A DNA stretch of 64,000 nucleotides, from contig JAPMOS010000002.1 of NCBI GenBank assembly GCA_027972325.1, positions 1,276,001 to 1,340,000 on the forward strand, given 5' to 3'. A model generated the notes under the pieces. It was not told the origin of the DNA and did no database searches. It saw only the letters and a program-made list of their open reading frames with translations. The stretch comes from Paratrimastix pyriformis (taxonomy: Eukaryota; Preaxostyla; Paratrimastigidae). How positions within the stretch are numbered: position 1 is the first letter of the stretch; each line of letters begins with the position of its first letter. Positions 28,422 to 39,388 of the stretch are shown piece after piece. Made by a program: the position numbers and the translations under genes.

Positions 28422-31400
28422 TCAAGGTGGCGGGGCCGAAAGGGGTGCACTTGGGGGTGCTGCTGTCGATGGGACGCCCGCGGACGGCGGGCGGGCGGGA
28501 GTGGGCGGCCCCTGCATCGCGGCCATCATCATGGCCGTCAGCGAGCGGGCCGTGGGGACGGGCCGCGGTGGTGGGGGGAGGGGCTGCTGGGCGGGCGGGG
28601 TGGACCAGGGCGCCGTGGCGGGCGGGGCAAGGGGAGCAGGGGTCACGGGCCCGAGGCTGGACATCATCAGCGCCGGAAGGAAATGCCCCGGGCCGCTGCT
28701 GGGGCGGCCGCCCTGATTTGAGGGACCAGCGACCCCGCCCGCTGGCCGGGCGACGACAGGCTCGGCCGAAGGGGGCTGCTGCTGCTGCTGCTGCTGTTGC
28801 TGCTGCTGGGCGGTCCAGTGGCGGATGTTCTGCTCGATGAGCCGCTCCAGACGCTCCACCGCCACCGGGGCCAACTTGTGGCGCCCCCCGAAGCGCTGAG
28901 GGGAGGGTCCAGAAAGGGCGGGGCAGCAAGCAGGACGGGTGAGCCGAAGCAGGCACCGACTGGGCACAGTCCGAGAAGCTGCGCGGGGAAGCTCACGGGC
29001 ACCACCATCCCGCCCACTGCCAGCAGCCCCAGTCCCAACCAGCGCCCACCGCCAGGCGCGGGGGGGGGGGGGGGGGGGGGGGGCGGACCATGGCCAGCTC
29101 GGCAGGGCTGGACTCTTCGCGCACCTTGATGCGGCCCTGGCGCCCTGCAAGCCGCAACGCCACCCGGCACCCCATGCCAGTGCCCGTGGCCGTGGCCGTG
29201 CACCAAGCAGGGTAAGGCGCCCATCGATGGTCGATCCCAGCAAGCCCCAGCCCCGGGGGCAATGACCGCATGCATCCCGACCGCCACCTCGATCCCAGCA
29301 ACCCCCAGCCCCGGGGGCAATGACCGCATGCATCCCGACCACCACCCCGTGCGGGGCCAATGGCGGGGCCAGGGGCGGGGGCGGAGGCGGGGGCGGGCGT
29401 GGATGGGCGGACCCTGGTCGATCTGGATGTCCAAGTTGAAGAGCAGCCGCCCCTTACCCTTGCCGGCGCCCGGGGGGCCGGCTGGCGGGGCCGGGCCGGG
29501 GCTGCCCAGGGAGGCGGACCCAGGCGTCTCATCATCGAGGTTGGGTGGGGGCTGAGCCGGGCGGGGCTGCTCCGGCCGACCGAAGGCCGCCAGGACGCCC
29601 GAGGAGGAGCCGAGGGAAGGCCCTGCCTCTGACGGCTGCCCCCCCGGCGATGGGGCCCCCAGCCGGAGCGGAGGCACCAAGAAGCGGCCCCCGCTCGCCG
29701 CCTGGGCCTGGGCCTGGGCCTGGGCCTCCTGGACCACCTGGGCCTGGGCCTGGGCGGGTGGGGTCATGGTCATGGCCGGGGGGGAGCCGGGCCCGGCCTC
29801 GTCCGCTGAGGGCGGGGCGGCGGGGCTGGCCGGGGGCTCCCACTCGGCCAAGTCGGGACCGCCCGCCGGGCTGTTTGCTGGCGAGCGTGAGTCATACCAA
29901 CGCGGGCCCCCCGCGCCTGCGCCCCCGCACACCGCGCAGCCAAGCAACCGGCACCACAGTCCCAGCCAAGCAACCGGCACCACCAGCCCCAGCAACAAGG
30001 AGTTGTCAGCACCCCACCTCAGCACCCCCCCCCCCCCCCCCCGTTTCGCCTTGCCCCACCGGGTGGGAGGGGGCCATGCGGACGGTCGGCAGAGGGGCTG
30101 CCCTCGATGGCGCTGACGTCGACCGTGTTGCCCTCGGGGAAGGAGGCCCCCTCCTCGGCGGCGCCACGGGGTTCCCCGCGGCAGCTGGGTGGCGGGTCTG
30201 TGGCGGCCGGCTCGAGCAGGTTCAGGCACAGCTCGTCCTCGGGGGCCGGCCCCAGGTCGCCCTCCTCGCCGCCGGGGGGATGCTCGGGGGCGGTCAGGTA
30301 GTACTGCAGCACGTGGTCCTTGATCCGGTCGACGATCTCCTGGCACATGGCCGCACGCAGGTGGAAGGTCTCCACGAAGCTCCGCGCCAGGGCCAGCGGG
30401 TCGTCCCCACGCCGCACCGCCAGGGTGCCCATCTGCACGGCCGCCCCCGGCCAGCGGCCCAGCCCCGCACCATCCACCACGGGGCATCAACCACGGGGCA
30501 ACATCCACCACGGGGCATCCACCACGGGGCACCATCCACCGCGGGGCACCATCCACCGCGGGGCACCATCCACCGCGGGGCACCATCCACCGCGGGGCAC
30601 CATCCACCGCGGGGCATCATCCACCACGGGGCACCATCCACCACGGGGCAGGCCGGGGGCCGGGGGCGCAGGGGCTGTGGGGTGGCTGACCTTGCCGTGG
30701 CCGAGGTCGATGCGCAGCTGGACGATGGGCTCGCTGCGCTGCTTGCCCGCCCGGACGGCCGTGGCGAAGGTGAAGGGCCGCGGCTGGACCGGCTTGGGCA
30801 GCCCACGCTCCCGCAGCACTGCCGCGCCCCCCGTGCGGCCGCCGCCCCAATGCCCACAACCCATCAACCACAACGCCCACAACCCATCAACCACAACACA
30901 CCAACCACAACCAGAACCAACACATGGCCCGACGTGGGCGATGGGGGCGATGGGGGCGAAGGGGGCGAAGGGGGCGAAGGGGGCGATGGGGGCGATGGGG
31001 GCGATGAGGGCGATGGGGCGTGAGGGCGCGGCGCTGTGCGGTGCGGACGGCGGTCCCTGTCGGCGCGCGCCTTGGCGGCCAGCTGGGCGGCGCGGGCGAA
31101 GTCGTGTGTGCGGCGCTCGATGAGGCGCCCCAGGGGGCGGATGTGGTCGCGGCTGAGGGCGAAGGCCCGCACGAAGAGCTCCGCCAGGGCGTAGCTGTTG
31201 TCCCCGTCGCAGACCCCCACGTGGCCCACACGGCCGTCGCCCAGGGCGATGTCGATGAAGAGGCGCGGCTCCTGTCCCCCCCAAGACGCGCCGCCCCGCA
31301 CCAGCCGGCAAACCAGGCGGATGGTGAGGCCAGGCGCGACCCCCTCCCATCCCCTCCCCCCGGCGGGGCATGGGCCGTAGGGAGACGCCGTGTCGCACGG

Positions 31401-33828
31401 GCGGGGCGGCGACCTTCTTGCCGGGGCGGCCGCCATCGGGTGGCCCGCTGCCCTGCTGGGAGGCGGCCGTGGCGGAGCGTGGCGTGGCGAGAGGCCCCCC
31501 GGCCGGGGCTGGGGCAGGGCCGGCGGGAAGCATCACGGTCCGGGTCACCATCCGTGGCGTGGGGCTGCCCCCCGACGGGCCCACGGGTAGCGGCGGGGCC
31601 CCGGGCGGGGCGGGGCTGGCCGAGAGGGACACGGTGCCGGGGCCCCCGCCCGCCGCGAAGGGGCCGTGCCGGGCCGAGGGCGGGGCGGCGGCCAGGGGGC
31701 GGAGGGACTCGGCGATGACCGGGACCAGCCCCCCGTCGGCCCGCTGGCGGAACTCGGTCACCCGCAGCCGGCCCGCCCCCGGCCCCCCCGACGGGGGCCC
31801 CTCGGGGCGCGGGGAAGGCGTCGCCGACCCCTGCGGGGGGAGCAGTGGCTGCTGGGGGGAGGCCGCCCCGGGCAGGGGTGCCGTCAGCCCCAGGCCCATC
31901 CCCATCGCCCCCAGCAGCAGCCCCGTGTAGCCTGCCGAGGGCGTGGCGGGGGCCCCGGCAGGGGCAGGCAGCAGGGCCGCCGGGGCGGTGGCCATGGGGG
32001 CGAAGGAGCCACCCAGGCCGGCAGGCTGCTGGGGGGGCGACAGGGCCCCGAGGCCCCATCCGGCCGGGGCCGGGGCCGCCGGGGGGCCGCCGGTTGGTGG
32101 CGGGGCCGGCGGGGCGCCGGGGGTTCGGTCGGCGGGCCGGCCGAAGGGGGCCGGCGGCAGGGGCTGCCCCACGACCTGGGCCAGGATGGCCTTGAGCTCC
32201 CCGTACCGCTGCGAGAGGGCCCCCAGCCCCAGGGACAAGCCGCCGCCCCCCACCGCAGCCTCGGAGGCCCCGCCGCTCACGCCGGTCGCAGCAGGGGAGG
32301 AGGCCGGCCCCACGGCCAGCGACCCTCGGGTTGGTCCCGGCCCCGGTGCCAGCCCCTGCCCCTGCGACGCCTGAGTCGGGGGGGCTGTGGCCGGGGCTGG
32401 GGCCGGGCCCAGGGCGAGCGAGGCCGGGGCGGCAGTCGGGGCCCCGGGGGGCGGGCCTGACCGAAGAGGAAGAGGGGCCGCCGAGGAGGGGGCTGCCTGT
32501 CTTGGGGGCCAGCGGCCACCCGGGGCGGCGGGAGGAGGAGGCGAGGGGGCCGGGGCCGGGGCCGGGGCCGGCGCCGAGGACGGGGGTGAGCGGGGCGTTG
32601 TCAGGGCGAACGGGGGCGGGGCCGACCCGGGTGGGGCCTCTGCCCCGGTGGCCCCGAGGGGGGCAGCCGGCGGGAGCTGCGAGGGAGGAGGGGCGCCTGG
32701 CTGCTGGGGTGCTGCTGGCTCCGGGGAAGGCCTCTCTTCGCTCCCTGGGAAGGCACTCGTCAAGTGCGCAACGCCCTGCCGCTTGTCGGGCTGCTGCTGC
32801 TGGTGGTGGTGGGGGCCCTGCTGGCCCTCCCCCTTCTGGTTCTGGGCGGCATGGGCGGCCGGCTGCAGGCCCAGGTCGGGCCCCTCGGCGGGCCGGGCCC
32901 CCTTGAGGTGGGAGGGCAGCGGGCCCGAGGCGATGTGCCGCTGGGCGAGCTCGGGCCGCCGTTGGAAGGACCGCTCCAGCCGCAGGCGCATGATGCGCAG
33001 GGTGAGGGCCGTGTTGGCCGCCTCCTGGGCGCTGACCTCCATCATGTACTGCCCAAGCCCCGTCGCACGCCCCTCGGCCTGCATATGGGCATGCGCGAGG
33101 GGGCCGATGAAGTTTGGTGGGGTGCCGGGGCAGTGAGCGTGGGAGCGTGGGAGCGTGGGAGAGTGGGTGGGAGGGTGGGATGGGCGGACCTCGTCGATGC
33201 GCACGGCCCGTCGGGTAGCCAGGTCGGCCTTGGCCCCCAGGAAAAGAACCAGCATCTCATCGGTCGATGGCCCAGTCCGCTGCAAGAACGGCCACCATCT
33301 ACCGGCAGCCCGAGGGTGTCAGACAACAGCAGGCAAAAAGGGAAGGGAAGGGGGCGGCAGACTCCTCGAACGCATGCTCAAAGGTAGAACGGTCGGTGAT
33401 ATCATACAGGATGAGGGCGCACCGAACGTCCGAATAGAAACTATCCAAGAGAAAAGTGAAGCATAGGAGGGGCAACTGGCAACCTCTGCGGGAGTTGGCC
33501 GAGCATGTCGAACGGCAGATCCCAGAAGCGAAAGAGCAAGTAGTTGGATGCCTTGGATTTGTCTGCCATGGGAACAGTATAAATCATCGTCTGGACAGTT
33601 TCTGCGAAAGCAATGCCTTTCGGGAGAAAGCGAACAGTCGCAGACTTTCGTACTCTCGTTGGAACTTAAAACCGACAAAGTCACGGAGGAGAGCTGTCTT
33701 CCCTGTCCCTGGATCCCCCAGGACGAGGATTTTTGTCGCCTTCTCCTCCAGTCCCACGAATCGTCTCAAACTAAGTCTAGACTTAGTCACTAGATCCGCG
33801 GTTCTTGTTACCTCGATTCAAAAGCCAT
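28422..33828 (-). CDS. Rab/Ras-like GTPase domain fused to long Pro/Gln-rich region with repeated motif
   Basis: The N-terminus is a small-GTPase domain: P-loop KILVLGDPGTGKTALL, then FRFWDLPFDMLGQL where DxxG is expected, DVRCALILYDITDRSTFEHAF, VLFLGAKADLATRR (Asn of NKxD replaced by Ala), and MMEVSAQEAANTAL. The start is taken at ATG 33828 (MAFESR, short intron, then LSLRRFVGLEEKATK). After the G domain comes about 600 residues of Pro/Ala/Gly/Gln-rich sequence. Three related units follow: RLFIDIALGDGRVGHVGVCDGDNSYALAELF, VQLRIDLGHGKV...TLAVRRGDDPLALARSF, and LLFNLDIQIDQG. The gene closes with KLAPVAVERLERLIEQNI, polyQ and a Pro-rich end at 28422. The changed G3 and G4 motifs suggest altered or lost GTPase activity (inference). 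Exon borders in the tail are approximate. Confidence 0.6.
29060..29083. repeat. Poly-G (poly-C on the sense strand)
   Basis: 24 consecutive G on the + strand, in a probable intron of the GTPase-fusion gene on the - strand. Confidence 0.9.
30480..30655. repeat. Minisatellite, CATCCACCGCGGGGCAC type
   Basis: About ten copies of a 17-20 bp unit alternating CCACCACGGGGCA and CCACCGCGGGGCA. Probably an intron of the GTPase-fusion gene, although it stays open on the - strand. Confidence 0.88.
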
Positions 33829-33832
33829 CAAA

Positions 33833-34250
33833 ATGTTGCTGAAAGTTAAGACTCTGACCGGCAGCGAGCTCGAGTTCGATATTCAGTCGACTGACACTGT
33901 CTGTGACGACTTCTTCATCGCATAAGCCTCACACATTTTCCATTTAACGGTGTTCTCGACTCAGGTTAACTCCATTAAGGAGAAGGTCGAAGAGAAGCTT
34001 GGCATTGCAACTGCCCAGTCTGTGCACATTTCCCCCCTTTTTTTTTTTTTTCTACTATAATTTTCGTGAATTGTGAATGCGGCATCCTTCCAGGCAACGG
34101 CTCATTTTCGGCGGGCGCCCCCTGTCTGTGCAGTTTTTCTGTTTCCTCGGCTTTTTTCGAACACTTAAAACACTTAGGAGCGACGAGAAGACTGCCCAAG
34201 ATTACGGGATCACCGCTGGTGCTGTTATTCACCTTGTCCTTCAGCTGTAA
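33833..34250 (+). CDS. NEDD8-like ubiquitin-family protein lacking the C-terminal Gly-Gly
   Basis: Four exons fit in phase: 33833-33898, 33965-34017, 34094-34123 and 34178-34250 (TAA), giving 73 residues. MLLKVKTLTGSELEFDIQST and the segment from NSIKEKVEEKLGI through QQRLIFGGRPLSDEKTAQDY to GAVIHLVLQL align end to end with NEDD8 ([20 protein letters not shown]..., [20 protein letters not shown]). NEDD8 ends LVLALRGG; here translation stops after LVLQL, so the di-glycine needed for conjugation is absent. The last codons read CTG TAA, and CT followed by GTAAAA could be a donor. I found no acceptor followed by an Arg-Gly-Gly end before the next gene. It may be a non-conjugated paralogue. Its ATG lies 4 bp from the divergent GTPase-fusion ATG. 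Confidence 0.85.
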
Positions 34251-34336
34251 AATGTCCCTTTTCTCTTTCGCTTTTGGCTTTGGGGACGCTGCAATGATCG
34301 CCAACATCGCTTCGGAGTTTTACTTGTCGTGGGATT

Positions 34337-35583
34337 TCAAGGGGCCTTCCTCATCTCCTGCTGAGTTGCCCAAGCCGTACCCAGGAAGACCTACACAGGA
34401 AAGAGCGGTTCTTGGGCACAGCCGGGAGCAAGCAGACAGACCACTGCCATCCCAAAGGCCTGGGTGGGAGTCACCTGGTGGCCATAAATGAGCAGCGACA
34501 GGAGGAGGGTGACGCACTTGCGAAGCGTCGCAATGGCGTTTTTCCACCAGGTGCCGTGCATCCTCTTAAAGCTCAAAAACAGGTTCTGGGGCGATTGATG
34601 GGCAACGGTGAGCAAGCTGGTTTGGTTCCGCCTGGGAGGCCAGACCTGGCCGAGGACGTTGAGCAAGGCGATCGCGCCGGCTTTGGCCAGCCAGGGGAGG
34701 TGGGATGAGGTGAAGGCCACGATCGGGCCGAGAGCCCCCGTGGCCACCACGTAGGACGTGTTGACCAGGGCGGCCAGGCCCATCTCGGCGGAGAGGATGA
34801 GGTGGTTGGAGCAGCCCTGGGCCTGCGCCTGGTTCTGCAGTTCGTCGACCAAGGCGCTCGCGTTGATGGCGATGAAGAGAAGCAGCTAAAGGAAGGAGGG
34901 CCACCAGGTTGGCAGTACAGGCGCGGCGGAACGGGACGGACCATGCCGATCATGGGGTTTTCGGTGGGGAGGGCTGCGGTCTGGGACCCTGACGGCTTGA
35001 AAAAGACGGCCAAAAGGCCCACACACATGAGCCCCGAGTTGGTCCATTCGCCTCTGGTATACCGTTTCCCGGAAAGGAGGCTATGGGGCATTGCTGGAGG
35101 CACGGTCAGCAATCGGGAGGCGGAGAAAGGCGGCACGCAGACAGAGGAGCAACTTCGTGGACTTGGCCAAGATGAGAATCGGGTATGGGAGGTAGTGATA
35201 GGCATGGTAAGATGTGAGGTGAGAGATGGCAAAAAGAGTGCCCGCGAGAACATGGTTTAACCAGAGTGGAATTTTCCATCGGATGCATGCTTGGCTCTTC
35301 CCGTTTTCTTTGGAGGGTATCGGCGTGGGAGCTGGTGAAAGGTCCAAGCTCACAGCAAGTGGTGGTGCAGCCTTTTTGGTTGGCATCGGAGAGGAACGGG
35401 TTCGTTCCGCAAAATAGTCTGGTGACAGAGGAAATGACAGAGACAGAGACAGACGACGGACATGACACCAAACTCACTATAAATGTCGTGAGGTTTTCTA
35501 ATATTGGCAGAAAGAACTCTACGCCGAAAGTGGAGCTGCACTCACGCATCCTGTTTCAGGAAGACTTGAATATTTGTTGACAT
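34337..35583 (-). CDS. SLC35-family nucleotide-sugar transporter
   Basis: Multi-pass Golgi/ER membrane transporter of the drug/metabolite superfamily, closest in pattern to SLC35B1-type carriers. Visible family blocks in order: HVLAGTLFAISHLTSYHAYH with YLPYPILILAKSTKLLL (compare YPTQVLGKSCKPIPVM); GKRYTRGEWTNSGLMCVGLL; LLLFIAINASALVDELQNQA; ALVNTSYVVATGALGPIVAF; and the signature KNAIATLRKCVTLLLSLLIYG (compare TTTRKFFTILASV) followed by QAFGMAVVFLGTAWATQQ. The start MSTNIQVFLKQ at 35583 is tentative. It would put both this ATG and that of the divergent VIT gene on the same CATG at 35581-35584. The first transmembrane segment of the family is not clearly recovered. It ends tail to tail with the NEDD8-like gene, 86 bp apart. 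Substrate unknown. Confidence 0.78.
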
Positions 35584-38383
35584 GGGTGGCAAGATCACTG
35601 ACGCGGATTCTTGGAGAGCCGAATATAATGAAAAAACTGCGAGAAGGGCACCCGCATGGAGGAGGAAAACAAATCGCTCCTCTGCCATTGATCGAGGTTA
35701 CCCAAAGGTTTTATAGATTTTCCCCAAATCAGCCACGTCACCGCCGGCACAGGCTTCACCTCCTCTCGAACTCAAACTGGCGAAATCACTTCGGAGTTCT
35801 CTTTTTCTTGGCATTTTTGTCCTCGTCTTCTCAGTGGGACAGGTCTGTTGGTCGCTTCCTTTTACCAGCGCGCTGTGCCTTTTTTTTTTGCAGGCCATGG
35901 ACGTGGGCCTCTTCTATTCTCGAGAGGGCATTTCTTATCCGGTACCTCTCAAACTTCTCAACGTAACGGCACAAATCCGCGACACGGTCGCGGAAGTTAC
36001 TCTCGAACAAACCTATCTCAACGACAATGAGGTTCCGATTGAGACAGTGTACAAATTCCCGCTTGACGACGCTGGTGCGATCACTGGGCTTGAAGTAACT
36101 TTTGGTGACACCACCTTACGAGGCAAATTTGAAGAAAAGCAAAAGGCCCGGCAGACCTACGAAGGTCTTGTCGTCGCATGACCCCTGGACCACTTCATTC
36201 AGAATGCTCTACAGAGGCCGTTCGGGGGGGGAAGCAAGCTTCCTTGCTCGAAGAACAACGGCCTGACATCTTCACTGCCTCTATCGGAAACATTCGGCCC
36301 GGAGAGAAGAGCGTGGTTACGATCCACTACGTAACCCAACTCAGGTCCGTTGTTGTGATTCCCATTCGTCCCGGTTTTGTTTTCATCTCGGAGTCGCATG
36401 GCTTCCGCAGCTTGGAGCCGCCAGATGTCATCAAGTTCGTCCTGCCCACCACCATCGCCCCCCGATACGTTGGCGCGGGCCCCGACGATGTCAACCCCAC
36501 CTACCTGCCCAAAGGGAAGCCATCGCCCTACCGGCTGATCATGCATATTGATGCCGAGATGGTCTCCGCGGTGACAGCCGTGGAGAGTCCCGACCATCAG
36601 CTCAAGACTCAGGTCTCCATCAGATCTATTACCGGGATCATTTTGTTCTCGCAGGTCGATGAGCGCACTGCTCACGTGGAACTCCTTGATGGCAGCACCG
36701 CGCCCGATCGGGATTTGATTGTCCTCTTCCACGTCTCCGATGCCTGGCAACCCCGGGCCCTCCTCGAGGAAGACCCGGCCACAAATACGTCCGCCCTTTC
36801 CCCTGCCCTTCCGAGTGGGGGGATTCATTGTCCTCGCGTGTCGGCTGCGTCTTGGTTGGCACCTCGACCGGCGGGTGAAGTGTCGCCGTCATGCTCGCTG
36901 GAGCGCCATACCGGAGTCGCGTCGAGGGGCCCCCTGGCAACGCTCTGCAACCGTGGCTCTTCAGTCTGTAATCTGCTGCCTTTCTGGCACTGGATGACCA
37001 CCCGGCCTTTCTAGGGGACGTGGGCCGCCCAATTACCCAACAGGATATCATCTTCGTCGTGGACCGTTCGGTCTGGTCGCTTGGTCGCCCCCGATCTGTT
37101 TCTCATCCGACCTGGGCGCTGGCAGGGCTCCATGGAAGGCCCAAAGATGGAGGCGGCCCGTGATGCTCTCGCGACCTTTGTCAAGGCACTGGAGGGCCAT
37201 GTCCGATCTCGGACTCCCGGTTCCGGGCCGGCGATTCGGTTCAACGTGCTCTTCTTCGGTTCGTCGCATGCGTGGCTCTTCCCGGAGCCCGTCACCCCAA
37301 CCGCCGAGGCCCGAGACCGAGTGGTGGAGGCCTGCTCGACCATGCATGCCGATATGGGTGGCACTGAGCTCCTCGCGGCTCTTCGAGATATCTTCCCCAT
37401 GGCACGAGTCCGTCGGTGGTGTGTGTGTGGGGTGGGGGGGGGGGGGGGTGGGGGTGGGGGGGGGGGGTGGGGGGTGGGGGGGTGGGGGGAGGGGTGGGTG
37501 GGGGTGGGGGTGGGGGTGGGTGGGGGGGGGGTGGGGGGAGGGGGGAGGGGAGGGGGGAGGGGGAGGGGAGGGGAGAGGATGCGGGTTACTGCTAATTTGC
37601 GACTCCGCCCCCACGAACTGCGGGGCGCACCGGTTCTAGGCGGATCGGCCCTCGTCGCGGATCGACGTCCTCCTGCTGACCGACGGCGAGATCGGCGACA
37701 CCGACGCGGCCCTGAAGGAGGCTCGCGAGGTGCACGCCAGCACAGGTTCGTGCTCATGCACTGCTTTGCGTCTATCGTCCTCAATCATCGACATCGGTTG
37801 ATCGCGCGGTTCCTTGGCCAACGGGGGTGTGCTGCCCAGGGATGCGCCTCTTCACTGTGGGCGTGGGCTCGGACGTTTCGCACCACCTGGTGCGCAGCCT
37901 GGCCAATGTCGCCGGTGGTGTTGTCGAGTTCGTGCAGCACGCGTCCGAAGTCTGTCTCGCTTCCACTCGCCCACCGCATGCGCGACGGCAAGGGTATGCT
38001 CGAGTTGGGCAGTCGGAGATCGCGCGGTGAGGTTGCACCAAACTGCGAAATGAGTGCTGTGCACATTCGGCATTTAATCTGCCTTGGCGCGCGCGGCTTG
38101 CCGGTGGCGCAGCGGCGTCTGGAGAACAAGGTCCTGCTGCAGTTGGGCCGGGCGCTGAGCCCTTCGCTCCCCATCGAGGCGGATTGGGGCACCGAGAAGG
38201 CCCCCGGCTGGGCGCTGTTGGGCCAGTACCCAGATCCCATCCCGAGCGCCTTCCTGGACACGGGCTACGTCCTGTACGCCATCTTTCGCAAGCCCGCCGA
38301 GCCCACCAGCCCCACGTCGATGCCCGCCCTGCGAGCCACTCTCCGCCGCAAGTCGGCCGACACCGAGACGGACCCGGTCCGCA

Positions 38384-38419
<36 letters not shown>

Positions 38420-39218
38420 TACTTCCCCCTCCCTCGCGACGCCCCGCATCGTTGACACTCCTTTTCTCTCTGGGCCACACAGGGGAGCGCGGCCTGGGCG
38501 CGAGAGGTCAAGATCCCCTCGGCCCCCCAGCTGCGCTTCCAGGGCCGCGCCTTGCACCAACTGGCGGCCCGTGCCCTGATCCGGCAGTGGGAGGAGGACA
38601 GCGACGAGCCCCAGCTGCACGCCGAGCAGGTGGTGCGCCTCTCTCTCGAGGCGGGGGTCATGTCCCGCTCCACCAGCCTGCTCCTCGTCGCCGAGGGCCC
38701 CGCGGTGGGTGAGGGCCGCCCCCAGAGGCACGAGGTCCCCTCAAATGTCCCCCGGGATTACGGCGGGGCCCACGGTCCGCCCCGTTGCCCGCACCTGTGC
38801 CATCCTCACGACCTGTTGATCGTTGCGCAATCGGGGCACTGCAGGTCCGGCGCTGATGGCGATGCGCGTCCCCTCGGCCATCAACCGCGCTGCGATGGTC
38901 TGCACGCGCCGTCTTTTCAGCATGCTGATCGGCCCCAAGAAGGGCGCCGGACCTGTGGCCCCGGCGGGGTTGCAGGCGCAGCTCGATGCCGCCATGCCCG
39001 CGCCCCCTCCCACCATGCCCGGTCCTCCGCAACCCGCCCAGGGGGTCGCAAAGGGCGGTTTGACGCCGCCGAGCCCTCCCACCCCCACCCTGAGGGTCGG
39101 GCGCCCGTTGAGCCCCCTGGGGCTGGCGGGGCTGGTTCTGGTCTGTCTGGGGGTGGTCTGGCTGCTCGGCCGCCTCTATCGAGCCCGCACCGCCAAGGGG
39201 CGCCACGCCCACTCGTAG
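35582..39218 (+). CDS. VIT and vWA domain protein with C-terminal membrane anchor
   Basis: Relative of inter-alpha-trypsin-inhibitor heavy chain and VWA5A proteins. Exon 1 gives MGGKITDADSWRAEYNEKTA. The next exon starts the VIT domain (MDVGLFYSREGISYPVPLK, VTLEQTYLNDNEVPIETVYKF, PLDDAGAITGLEVTFGDTTL), completed by QRPDIFTASIGNIRPGEK. The vWA domain starts IIFVVDRS and is joined across an intron to GSMEGPKMEAARDAL, restoring the metal-binding DxSxS motif. Then come MHADMGGTELLAALRDIF, DVLLLTDGEIGDTDAALKEA, and MRLFTVGVGSDVSHHLVRSL. The end of the protein has a Pro-rich region and one hydrophobic helix (LGLAGLVLVCLGVVWLLG) followed by basic residues, so it looks like a tail-anchored or type I membrane protein. 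Introns hold a G/T-rich run at 37430-37580 and poly-C at 38389-38419. Confidence 0.82.
37430..37580 (+). repeat. G-rich (GGGGT)n-like intron tract
   Basis: About 150 bp of almost pure G with T and later A on the sense strand, inside the intron between the vWA exons ending near FPMA and starting near IDVLLLTDGE. Strong G-quadruplex potential (inference). Confidence 0.85.
38389..38419 (+). repeat. Poly-C tract in VIT/vWA intron
   Basis: 31 C residues soon after a likely donor (GACCCG followed by GTCCGC) at 38377. Confidence 0.92.
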
Positions 39219-39388
39219 CGGTTGCCCTCGGTGCGCTGCCCTCGGTGCATCGCCCCATCTTGTAAAATAACTTGAAACGTACCACACAAAATCGCCGTTT
39301 GTCCTCATCATGCGCCTCCTGGTGGGCGAGGAGCGCCTGGGGGGATCCGCACTGCCTTCATCATCCCATGCCAGCCAGCGGGGCTGCC

